Positions 12,611 to 23,077 of a stretch of DNA of 64,000 nt are shown in pieces. The notes beneath the pieces are model-generated. The model was given only the letters and a program-made list of their open reading frames with translations, did not search any database and was not told the DNA's origin. Origin of the DNA: Botryotinia globosa (lineage: Eukaryota > Ascomycota > Leotiomycetes > Helotiales > Sclerotiniaceae). Numbering within the stretch: position 1 is the stretch's first letter; each line of letters starts with the position of its first letter. The translations under genes were made by a program, and so were the position numbers. The stretch spans positions 1,612,001 through 1,676,000 of the forward strand of contig RCSZ01000001.1 in assembly GCA_014898425.1 (NCBI GenBank), read 5' to 3'.

Positions 12611-13870
12611 TTATGGATTCTCTTCACGGCAGACTATTTGCGATACAAAATTAGTACATATTCATTTCATGGAAAGTGTATGACGAATCAGACCCTTCGA
12701 CTCAACGTACCTATGTCACCAAGCTCCGTCCATCTTTCAATAATTTGCTCATTGTCTAACGTGGCTATGATTTCAATAATGGTCGTCTCCTCCTCATTAA
12801 TAAGGTCTTCGATAGCAAGGAGGTCACTATTGATAGCTCCCCATCTGCCTGAGATCACATCAACGTTGTTTCACGAGATTATTACTCTAATATGGATCAA
12901 GAAAGCTTACCAAGTTCTTCCTGCATCTCAGCGATTGCAGGTGTTATATCATTGATTGCATCTTGAACTCTACTTGTGGTCAAAGATGCTAAGGGCTTGG
13001 AAATGTTAGCATTTCATAATGAAATCCAAAGGAAAATGACTCGCCTCAAAACCCAGCTTTGACAGAACATATTTTTCGGCAAAACCTGTGATATTCATCT
13101 TGTCAACCTGCTTTTGCTCTTCAGGAGTAAACACGACAAATGTTTTCAAGTCGGCAACGCTCTGGTTGATATTCGTAATACATGCTTTGAGTACCGAATT
13201 GACCCTCAGCAGATCCGTGATAATTCCAGAAGCATTATCTTTCATTCGAAAGCTTAGATCCGTCCGGGGTTCGACAATAAGACGAAGATTCTGACAATTT
13301 TCGAATTTTGACGGCGAATTTCCCAAGATGTCCGCCATAATTGTATCCAAAAGGCTTAGGACCTCAGCTATAGAACGTCAGTATCTACTAATTCTGGTAT
13401 AGTCTTGTGGTTTTGAATAGCGTACTGTAATGTCCATGTGCCTCAGTCGCGTAACTATGAAAACGCTCTCTTAGTCGCCCATACGCTGGGAGAACAGTTT
13501 TCTTTAGACAGACAGTTAGTATATAGACAGCGTTGGTTTACATAGTGAGTGCTACATCAATTTTCTCGCCCATGTCTTGTAACTAATCGGCCAAATTAGT
13601 CAAAAAACCCATACAGCTTGGAGTAAGGTATGATCTCACTGCTTTGTAGTTTGCAAAGAGGACTTTGGCAGCAGCTGGAACATTGTAAGAACGATAGCCT
13701 GAAGGGAAGTATTTTGACCCGCCCATCATGTAAAGATAGTTCTGGAAGTCAGGCGGGATAGCTCTACTGAGATCTTTGAATCTCTCCATGGAACTCGTGG
13801 AAATCTTCTGTCCCCAGTAACGCTTTTCGGCGTCTACAAGGCCTACTGGCTGCAAAGTGATTTGACTCAT
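12611..13870 (-). CDS. Helical-bundle protein, shorter paralog; alpha-xenorhabdolysin/ClyA-type pore-former-like (tentative)
   Basis: Seven exons, all phase-consistent: 13870-13615, 13575-13556, 13501-13426, 13367-13041, 12988-12911, 12848-12711 and 12633-12611, giving 305 residues. The 39-base first intron is unusually short. The protein is mostly predicted helix, with no signal peptide. Its C-terminal part aligns by eye with the plus-strand gene at 19325-20995: both have an Ile-x3-Ile-x2-Pro-Ala-Ile segment, a Trp-x2-Ile-x2-Asp-Leu core and a closing Trp-Thr/Asn-x-Leu, in the same order and near matching introns. Unlike that gene it lacks the central hydrophobic hairpin. In two-component alpha-pore-forming systems (XaxA/XaxB, YaxA/YaxB) the subunits are homologous helical bundles with different tips, so this could be a second subunit. 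The gene model is well supported; the family call is inference. Confidence 0.7.
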
Positions 13871-15108
13871 AATTGGATTTGAAAAACAGTGTGATTAGAA
13901 AATGTGTTGGAGAATGTAGTCTGCCTAGACCCTTTTATCTATTTGTTGATTGTGCTTTATAGGCTGAACTTGCATACTACAATCCAAGCTATTCGCAGAT
14001 TAATGAGACCACATAGAGTTTTGGCAAATTATGTTAAGCTGAAGAAAGTTAGATTTAGCTTGTTTTGCATGGGAAATGCCCTTTTTTATGTTTGAATGCA
14101 GCTAACTTCAGAGAGAATTGCCAATAAACGATGGGTTTCCGTGGTTCAGTGGATATACAGTTGCAGAGGAGACACGATCTCACCCGACAGTGGTAGATAT
14201 TATATCCTCGGCTAAATGCTAGAAGTATCTAGTCAAGAATAGTTGATTTCCTTTCCTTGACTATTACTGATTTGGTCGAGAGCACATAATCTCCTCTTCT
14301 TGGCCGAAAATTTCCCCTCAGACCCCTCAGACCCCCCGCTCCCCCCCTCACTCTCCTGAGTCTCCTCACATTTCTCATGCTGGTAGCTCCATTTGTACAA
14401 TTAGTAGACACCTAGGTAATAAGATGACAGGCTGGATAGCTTCGTGTTCCACCAAGACTGCCCGTCTACCCCTCATATTCCCTCCACTTACACCCCCTTC
14501 ACAATTGACAACTCACCGATATGAATAATTGATGTTGGAAATTTTATCTCTATGATTCATAGGTAATAACAGAATACTACATTCCCCCCTCTTTCACACT
14601 CCCCCAAGTTCCCATCACACTCCTCAATCAATACTATCTCTCTCAGCTTTGGTTAATTAAGTCCGGATGCTCTATTTGTGTGATAAATAGATAACAACTT
14701 AAACGTCAGTACACTAACTAAGGCGTCATATGTCATGTATAGTAATAGCTTTTGCAGAAATATTCATAGGATTATTACATTCCGAAAGGGGCTGCATAAT
14801 TAGCTTTCTTCCGTTCTTCATCTCTAGCGAATGTTATTATGCAAGAAAAATAATCACATGTTTAGCGTATATGTTTTCCAATGAAATTGAATATGTTGGA
14901 ACAACTATTCAAGCTAACTAAACGACAGGAAGCTCGATTGAAGCTATCAGCTTTGTAATGATTTTGGTATGCCGTTGGCTTGTCGCACTTCGTGGTCAAT
15001 AAAAACATAACGAAAAGCCAAGTAAAGCATGCTGCGGATGACATAGGAAGGAGACAACAAGAAGTGCGGAAATTCCTTGCCATTATTCATCATTTATGAA
15101 TACCTTCT
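13871..15108. other. Intergenic spacer within the helical-protein cluster
   Basis: 1.2 kb between two minus-strand genes. It holds a C-rich stretch at 14310-14355 and a loosely tRNA-like stretch at 14137-14200 that does not fold into a cloverleaf. No gene is supported. Confidence 0.55.
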
Positions 15109-17927
15109 CTAATCAAAATGAGCACTGCCTTCCCAATACAGTTTCAAACCTGTCAAGCCGGTTAAGTCGAAGTCTTGAGGATTGACGATTTTCACTGTCC
15201 ATTGCGCGAATGCTGTAGGATCAACATAATCCTGACTTCTAATAATGGAGTCCTTGATAGGAGGTGTGTCGACCGTACCATCAGGTGCCATTAAATATTC
15301 GAAAGGTCGACTCAAAGGCTTGATTGTGAAACCATACACTTTACCATCCTGCACATCTGCGTATACCCCCGAGGTAGAGATTTTTAGTCTCACAAGAGCC
15401 TTATTATTGGTGCCAAAGGATTTGGGTCTGGCGCCGAGAAGAAACGCACGCATACCGAAGACGCGAAATCGTGACCCATCAGTAAAGGGCCCTGTGATAG
15501 GTGGTAGGTCATGTGTATTGGGATTACTATTGGCGATGTTTGGTGAGAGCGTTATTGTAACAGAATTTGTTGACGACTGGAGAGATGTCACAACGCTATT
15601 ATGATAGTCTAGTGGTAGCTGTAATATATATCAGCCTGCAAAATTCTATCACAGCCAGTCTTTTTGGGTTCACTCACCTCATTCGTCTCGATAGAAGGGA
15701 CAAAAGCTAGCAGAACATAAGAGTAAGTTTGAAGCCTTTAATAATTGGGGATTTTTACTCACGTGTAAAATCACTCGAATATCTTTCTTTACATGTTGTT
15801 ACTTCTTGTATAATCATTTGTGAGTCTTGTTGATATTCCTGGATGGACTTCAGGGGATTCAAGACAATCGAGCTGTCACTTAGTGTATAGTATTTATATG
15901 CCCATACAGCATCTCTCATGTAAATCATGATACTAGTGCGAAGCATTGACATTCTATCATAGAAGTAGCTCTGTGCTTCAATCGCAGCATCTTCCTCGCC
16001 TTGATACGTATTAAGAAGCTCTTGTAGCCGAGAGGCATTGGCCTGCATCGCGTGAAGATGTAGCCGTAGTTGAAGATATTCTTGGCCTGTATAAACAAAT
16101 AAAGTCAACAATGGTACCATGAGATGTCAATTAAATAGATGCCTACCGATCTTGACAGCTTGAGCTCGAGCTTGGACAAGAAGCTTCCCATCTATTGCAT
16201 GTCGACGCAACTCAAGCTGGAAAGCTCCTGCACCCCTGATTGAACGTGCCACAGCGAAAGAAAGCTGCGAATCCGTCTGCAATGTCCAATCGTCCCATGC
16301 TGCAAGACTGACAATGGATGCAAGGTCCGAACTAACTTGATTGTCACCTGAGACATCCCCGCCCACTGGGTTTAAATTTATGCTCGGCAAAGAGCTGCTG
16401 AGAGTCTGAGCTCGAACATCAATGACCGTAGTATTGGTGCTTGTCCATAGCTTGAAGATCGCCTCAGACCCAGTCTTGAGAGCCTTGATTGTCTCAGGCA
16501 TGACCTTGACAAATGAGTTTGCAACATTTGCAGCCTCGGAGATGACTTTCACAGCAGACGCAGCGGCGGTCGGTGCAGCAGCTGCACCTGCGGGATTGCC
16601 AATTGCTATCTCACCAATGGCGAGTGCAAATCCTAGCACGCAGAAAAGATCATCAGTAAATTTCTGCACAAATTTTGGATGTAAAGAGAGTTCATCTCTG
16701 TCATTTTCACATGTGGATCGATGACGAAAGGGGGGGGGATTTCGTTTATGAAGACAAAGACAAACAACCTCTAACGGAACAAGAGATATGCGACAAACCT
16801 ACCGATGACGGCTTGAAATACATTAACAATTGTGCTAATAACCTGCTCCCTTTGCCATATCTCGAGTCCTAGACTGAAGTCACTCTCTTTGTCCCTGAGA
16901 ACAAGCTGATGAGCCCTCAATGTGTCTTCTGCGCTGTTCAAGATGTCCGTAGCGCTATCCCATCTGGCTAAGGCATTGTTGACGAGAGTTTGTTGGAGAT
17001 TTACAGCATCATTGGCTTGGCTAAGCATGGTGCTCCACGCAGCTTTTTGATCCGCAATGGTAGCCTGGCGATCTGAGAACCGATTGTATTGAGCTTCAAA
17101 TGCAGATGTTGTTGATATAGCCCCATCGAGAACCATTTTGTATGTATTGAGAGTCAAAACTGGTGCGAAGTTCATGTTTGGCCCAGTCAAAGCTGATGCT
17201 GAAATCTGCTGTCCCAACGCATTTGCTTGAAGGTTTAGAAGAGCCCCACTACTAGATGAGGCAGTTGCTCTAGCTACATGGGAAACCAAAGAGAGTGCAA
17301 GCTCCGGCTTGATCCAGAATAGAATCGACGCAATACGCAGTTGGGTGACCAAAGATTTTCCAAACTCCGAATCGGACATTGAAATGTCAACATATCTGCG
17401 CAAGTAGGTCGTAGTGGCCGATCCATCCTTGAGTGATACCTGTGCTCCAAAGTTGCCTGAAGTTGGGGAAAGATCGAGCTGGACAGGGGGACCCGTACCG
17501 ATTTTATAAGAAACTGGTTGGTCGAAGGTTGATCCGTAAATGAGAAAAGCGGCTTGATCGCCAGTTGTTGGATTGAGTGTGAGGGTAAGAGGTCCAGATG
17601 CTGATAAAACTCGACAGACAAGCTTGATGATACCAAATCTTGGAACCGTGATGGTGAAGCTGGGGGATGGAAAGGCAAGTACGTCTGCGTAGAGATTAAT
17701 GGTTCTGGAAGCATTAGATTCAATAGCTGCTTGTGCATTGATATATATGTCTCGCTGAAGATACTATTATTTATTAGAAAAGTATGCAACTGAGGGTTAT
17801 TCATGAAACCTACTTTGTTGCTTCCTGCTACCAGCTTTGACTTCTGAGGTAAATCTGGTAGAGAGTACGATTCAGAATATTGTTTCCACCCATCGGGGGT
17901 CGTCGGGATATAATTTTTGGAACTCAT
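15109..17927 (-). CDS. Large helical protein with hydrophobic core segment and beta-rich C-terminal domain (unknown; cluster partner)
   Basis: Six phase-consistent exons: 17927-17814, 17763-16803, 16632-16147, 16086-15763, 15706-15678 and 15618-15109, giving 807 residues. The second intron (16633-16802, 170 bases) is the least certain. Visible layout: a short N-terminal leader; a beta-like region at about 60-160; long helices with coiled-coil character (Ala/Gln/Asp-rich, about 260-345); an Ala/Gly/Ile-rich hydrophobic stretch at about 356-388 able to enter a membrane; more helix; and from about 639 a beta-rich domain ending in a Trp-Thr-Val-Lys...Leu-Thr-Gly-Leu...Tyr-Trp-Glu-Gly pattern. That ending recalls C-terminal pieces of large bacterial toxin-complex proteins, but this is a weak impression. 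No signal peptide. It lies head-to-head with the plus-strand gene at 19325. Function unknown; a role together with its neighbours is inferred from position and architecture. Confidence 0.72.
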
Positions 17928-18215
17928 TTTTAATGATTTGATCAGTCAAACCCCGTTTCCTGGATGACACAAAGAGTGATTAGTCTCCTATTTGAAGTCT
18001 TAGGGTCTATGGTTACTCGAGAAAAATAGCTTTCTAACAAAAGTTGGATATGTGCAATACAACTGCCGTGCTCGTATCATACGTTTTGCATAGAGCTTCC
18101 AAATTTTTAGCAAATAACTTTCTAAAATTGGTCATATGCAGTTCAGCTCTCATACTAATAGTAATATGTATGCATTAGCTCCATACTGCTGTATGATTTA
18201 CCCATTTCATTTCAT

Positions 18216-18339
18216 CCTGCCGTTTGGTGTATGCCATGCACAAGTGACATAGCGACATGAATCATGTCTGTAGAATGCCTGCCGTTTGGTGTATGCCATG
18301 CACAAGTGACATAGCGACATGACTCATGTCTGTAGAATG
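18216..18339. repeat. Tandem duplication, 2 x 62 bp
   Basis: 18216-18277 and 18278-18339 are identical except for one base (CATGAATCATG against CATGACTCATG). Each unit contains CCATGCACAAGTGACATAGC and the near-palindrome CATGAATCATG. It lies inside the divergent spacer of the helical-protein cluster, so it may duplicate regulatory sites. Confidence 0.9.
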
Positions 18340-18679
18340 GGAGAATGATGGAGGCTTTCTCTTGATCTACTGAAGATTTTTTTAAAGTTCGCATCATCTC
18401 GCTCTGCTCTACACTTCAAGAATTTTCTGCACATGCAGTGATGTTTCGTTAAGGTTAAAGTCACTGCAGTTCCCCACTAGTCTCCACAAAGCCTTGGCGC
18501 TAACCCCCCCACTAACCCCTCATTAACCCAACGGTTAAGTTTCCTTCTCAACTTGTACTTTTCCTCAAGCTCTAGATCCTTCCACGCTTTTGGGCTCCTC
18601 CATAAATACCACCCTTCAGCTTCTATCTTTTTGCCCCTCAAGTCAAAAACAGTCTTGTTGCATTCAATACTAGCTGATC

Positions 18680-18847
18680 ATGAGCAGATTATTGAAAGAT
18701 AAGCTCTACCTAGAATTTCTATTGGCTCCGAAACAGGCTATTCAGAAATGTGGCAAAATGAAATACCAGATTTCATGGGAGGAGATGAATATGCACTTCG
18801 TAAATATTTGTATCCAACTGCCTTATTCTAACTTCCCCTCACCTTGA
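18680..18847 (+). CDS. Possible small open reading frame (55 codons), doubtful
   Basis: An ATG frame of 55 codons lies about 70 bases downstream of an ATAAATA box in the divergent spacer. It is Lys/Leu-rich at its start and has a possible splice donor (GTAAAT) after 40 codons, so it could be a first exon or an upstream ORF of the following gene. I recognise no family, and nothing beyond position supports it. Confidence 0.2.
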   Translation: MSRLLKDKLYLEFLLAPKQAIQKCGKMKYQISWEEMNMHFVNICIQLPYSNFPSP

Positions 18848-19324
18848 AGCATAGATATGATGTGATGAATATGTATTTGTCTTCTTTAAGTTATATTCGC
18901 ATGCGTATTCATGTACCTTAGTCAGTGATTGTTCTTCCTCGCATATTCAAGTGTTCTTGTGACGTTCTCATGGGGTGAAATGATAACGATATTCATCTTC
19001 CCCTTGCAGTTGTCGTATTTTCTCTTCTCCGGCGTGCTTCCGATTTCGTCAGTGGCATCCTTTTTGTCTTATTTTCCACGATGCAAGGTGTAAGATTTGG
19101 AACAGCCGGTCGGAGATCCGTAGCTGGGTGGTCTTGCAAATTGGAATGTATTAAGAAACAAGAGCACATGTTTGAAGTATAAGGTTACTTGACCAAGACA
19201 TATATATTTGAGACATATCCTCATTTCTTGCTCGACAATTCAACTCTAAGAATACGAAAACATCATCACCTCATTCAAAAACGACGGTCTAAAGGTCCTA
19301 ACAACCCCTCAAAGCTTAAACACC

Positions 19325-20995
19325 ATGCCTGCTACAGCGAAAAATTCGACTATCCTTCAACCAAAAGGTCTGATCGACGATAAAGGCAACTTTCCCTTGA
19401 GTCAGGGAGATATCTCGAACCTTCTCAAGTATATCGTAAGTCCACCCTACTTCAATTCAATGTATTTAGCCTCGGGTTTGGTCACCTAGGCAATGGCTGA
19501 GGGACTTGAAATGCATGCACTCTTTTTCATCAGAGCTTCTATATTTGCTCTTGGAATTCGTCATTTCTATCGTATACCCTCAGGAAAATGCTGATGATGA
19601 ATTCATAGTGGACTGGTGCCCTGCTTTCCACGTCGAAAGAAGAGTATATTCTCCACACCGGTATCAATGCAGATGAGTATGACCATCTCAAAGAATATAT
19701 CGACCCTCTTTTGGTGGTTTACACTTCTGTAAGTGAAACCAACCCTCCGAGCCTATAGGTACTGATTGTTTGAAGTGCAAAGGGCATTGCGTGACCTTCA
19801 AGGATGTCACATACAGAAAGGTTGTAGATTTGTCCAATGCTGTGTATAACTATGCCGGGAAAGCAGGCGGCAGAGTTGCGGGTTCATACTATGCGAACAT
19901 CATCTCCAATACAAAAATTGTTTTTGATGAGTTGGAAAAGGATTACGATGAACAAGACCAAAAAGTCATCACAAACGCAAAGAGTGTAGTCGATGCTTTG
20001 GTTAAGGCGCAACTTAAATCCATTACCAAGCTACAAGGCGAAGCCAACACCGTGGCGCAAGATCTTCGGGATTTTGAGACCCTGGCAAAAGCCGATCAGT
20101 CGGCTCTTGCAGCTAGAAATAAGATAATCACTGACAAATTGAACGGCGAAGATGGGGAGATAAACAGGCTTCAGAATGACATTAAGACCAAGACCAAGGA
20201 TATCTCCGATGATCAGGACGAATACGAGCAAGGTATGCGTTCCTTTCAAAAACAAACAGGAAAAAGAAAGATTGACACCTCCAGATATCGTTATTGCTGC
20301 AACTTCAGCCACATACGCTTGGGCGTGAGTTCTTTCGCAGACTTGTCTGGCTGTTTTTGGATATTCTATCTGACTCAAAACCCCACAGAATTCCAGTTGG
20401 GCCGATCATAGCAGCTGTCATTATCGGCGTTTACACTGATAGGGCCGTCAAAATGAAAGCAAAAATAGATGCTCTCAGGGACCTTCTTACGGACGACCAG
20501 GATCAATTAAGGGCAGACAGGCAGCTAGTGGCAGATTTGACCTTAGTACAGGTAATCTTGAACTTCCACCAGCCATCTATAATATAAATTTCTTTGCTTC
20601 TGAGATCACTAACTCTTATTTCTGCAGACCGACTTGCAAAACGTCATAAATCAGATTGGCCCGGCTATCACTACCATTCAGAAAATGGAAGGAATTTGGG
20701 ACGCCATCGCTGCCGATCTCAAAAGTATCAATGCAGCCGTGAGCGAAGACTCTGCGGAGCTCATGCCATTGGTACAAAGCATCAATCAGGAAGACATCCT
20801 CGATCAGTGGAATACTCTAAAGGCGGCAGGTATGTCGTAAACACCTTTCATCCATTTTTTGGTTCTATGTCACTAACCACTGACTCGATCGATATAGTGG
20901 ACGCATACCGTAAATCCGCTTATATTAGTAGCGCCCCCGAGCAAATGACACTCGAAGAGTACTCCAACTTGCTTCAAGCTTCAATTAACAATTGA
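19325..20995 (+). CDS. Helical-bundle protein with central hydrophobic hairpin; alpha-xenorhabdolysin (XaxA)/ClyA-type pore-former-like
   Basis: Seven exons, phases agreeing: 19325-19435, 19609-19728, 19776-20232, 20285-20324, 20389-20551, 20628-20829 and 20898-20995, giving 396 residues. XaxA-type subunits are about 400 residues. The layout is an N-terminal amphipathic region, a long coiled-coil segment (about residues 100-228, rich in Lys/Asp/Gln heptads), a strongly hydrophobic hairpin at about 231-258 (IVIAATSATYAWA then VGPIIAAVIIGVY), a second long helix, and a C-terminal helical cap with Trp-Asp-Ala-Ile...Asp-Leu and Trp-Asn-x-Leu. A helical bundle carrying one buried hydrophobic hairpin is the hallmark of ClyA/HBL/Cry6/XaxA-type alpha-pore-forming proteins. 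No secretion signal is seen. The 173-base first intron might hide a microexon. The family assignment is by architecture, not by search. Confidence 0.75.
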
Positions 20996-23077
20996 CGATT
21001 GAAAGATTTTGGTGGGATGTTTGTTTCCTAGATTGCCATTACATTTGATGCGCGCATCTCTCTAGCTTATTCACACTCATTTTTGTCATTTTGTTCATTT
21101 CCATTACTGAATATGATTGGAGGATGTTTACAAGGGCCTAAAAATTTCAAGGCCTACATATCCGTATATCCGGGTTGTTTGTATAAAAAGTTCAGCCTTG
21201 TTATTTTGCCTCGTTTTATATATTTAGTCTTGTTTGATGTCTTCAACCTTTCTAATTTCATTAAATTTATCATGTGAATTTATGAATTCATTATGTGATA
21301 GGCCAAAGCTCGGGCTATTGCCACCAATTTTATAAGGGCATTGTGAAAATTAGAATCATATGCTCTTATATAAGAGGATGCCCAAGTGGCACGTGACCAT
21401 ATAGCTTGGTATCATAGTGGGTAATGAGTTATATTAATCTAAAAGGAGTAATAAGCAAGATGATTCTTTCTATACCTACTTATTTACTTACTAATCTATA
21501 GACAAGTGCTCCCTCTTAACTCTTACCTTTCTTTTGCGTTGGTTTTATTTCGTTTAAGTTTAGTTTTTTATATAGAAAAATCTCTCTATAAGAATACTAG
21601 TTTTGATTATCATTTTTAAGAATATATAAAGATATCCTTATATAAAAATATTCAATTAATTTTAATATAATAAAAATTAATTTCTAATTAATTTCAATCA
21701 AATTATATTCTATAATTATTTTATAATTTTTTCTATTTTTATAAAAAACAATTAAAATTGACATATTACAACTAATTTTATTAATTTTATTAATTTAATA
21801 ATGTGAGGACTGTGAACTGAAAAGGAGTTGTTTTAATGGTTTAGTTATTGATAAAGATCTAAGAGGAAGTTGGAAGCGAGGCTTCCAACTTATACTTGAA
21901 AAGACTAGCTAAAATGGCTAGTATAGCCGGTCACGTGCAGGGAGGGTCTGTGCGCCCTCACAAATAAAGATATATATAATTCTAAAATAAAAAATATAAG
22001 AATATCTTTATAAAAGGGTTTTAAGAATATAAGTTTTTTTTAATTCTGAAATTTTTTAGAATCAAAAAAATAAGGATAATAGAGATTATCCTTATAGAGG
22101 GGATCCTTATGAAGAGGTTTTGCTGTAAAAGTACCCAGGTACCTAGGTAGGTATACTGGTTTTGCTCATGACATAATCATTTTTATCACTAGCGTTCTGG
22201 CTGAGCCCACTTCTTTAGTGTCAAGCCATGCCTGGAGTGGTGTGGTCCTCGGAACTGTGCCCGCAGTCGCTTTGTCGACGACAAAAAACCCTGGGAGCGA
22301 AACGAGAACCCAACATGCATGGAAAGAAAAAGGGCGAGACCAGATTAGAAACAACGCGCAATTTTCGATTGGAGTCTACCAACTAGGCACGTAATTGCGG
22401 CAATCGTGCCATACTAGCCTAAATACATGATAGAGAACGCTGCGAAGAACTGCTGCTTCGTCTCTCGGTTCGTCTCGGTTCGGTTCGGTCTAGAAAAGCA
22501 GCCGTCGCCCAGACAAGACTTCGCTCGGCACTGAACCCAAATCGATTCGAACTTACGGATCTGAGATCTCTGCCCCCCTGCCACCCTGTACCCGCCGATG
22601 CTGCCGATTTATACAAGCCACTACACTACAGAATTCCTATTGTTCAACCTTTCTATCGTTTTTGTTACCGAGTTGGGCGAATTGTAAAATCTTAGGCATG
22701 ATTACATAATCTATGTTATCGTGCTTTTTGGGGCATATGAAATATCATGCCAAGTTTATTCAGCCAATTAAAACCATTAGGATAAATGAAAATGGGTCGT
22801 TCTTGGGTAAAGTTTTGGAGGTTCTTAATCTAATCTAAAAGTCATGTACTAATCATGTGATTTGTGTAGTAATATTTTCCAAATTGACTTACAAAATAGC
22901 TTCAAAAAAGCCCTTTTATACAATTTTAGGATTAGTTATACCTATAATAGTATTTGATAAATATTACATACAATATTTGAATAACGAATATGCGAGATTA
23001 CATATTATCAAAACGCCCAACCCTAATTTGTTGATACTCACCAGGGGCAGCCGGTTACGCAACGACTTTTGATCGAC
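20996..23077. other. Spacer with A/T islands and hairpins (right border of the helical-protein cluster)
   Basis: Two A/T-rich blocks, about 21540-21830 and 21960-22110, look RIP-degraded. Between them, 21867-21891 is a perfect 11-bp-stem hairpin (AAGTTGGAAGC, loop GAG, GCTTCCAACTT), followed by ACTAGC..GCTAGT at 21904-21922, reminiscent of transposon ends. 22160-22620 returns to normal base composition but holds no supportable gene. 22680-23040 is moderately A/T-rich. Confidence 0.55.
21867..21922. repeat. Paired hairpins in A/T island
   Basis: Stem 21867-21877 pairs perfectly with 21881-21891 over an 3-base loop. A second stem, 21904-21909 with 21917-21922, follows 12 bases later. The first includes GGAAGCGAGGCTT, which is found inverted at 12091-12103 in the other flanking island. 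Likely a relic of a repeat family. Confidence 0.6.

Larger units (their letters stand above)
17928..19324. promoter_or_regulatory. Divergent intergenic region between two cluster genes, containing a 62-bp tandem duplication
   Basis: 1.4 kb shared upstream region of the 807-residue-protein gene (-) and the 396-residue-protein gene (+). It includes the duplicated 62-bp unit listed separately, runs of CTAACCCC-type sequence at 18495-18535, and ATAAATA at 18603-18609 upstream of a short open frame. Co-regulation of the two flanking genes from this region is an inference. Confidence 0.45.

Noticed and set aside
12353..12955. 200-codon plus-strand open frame
   Set aside because: It lies antisense over exons of the minus-strand 305-residue gene, whose spliced frame is phase-consistent and homologous to a neighbouring gene; the plus frame shows no domain.
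14137..14230. tRNA-like stretch (CCGTGGTTCAGTGGATATAC)
   Set aside because: No acceptor stem or T-arm partner could be found, so no cloverleaf forms.
22166..22616. Short minus-strand frames in G/C-normal block
   Set aside because: No domain, no splice continuity, and surrounded by repeat-like DNA.
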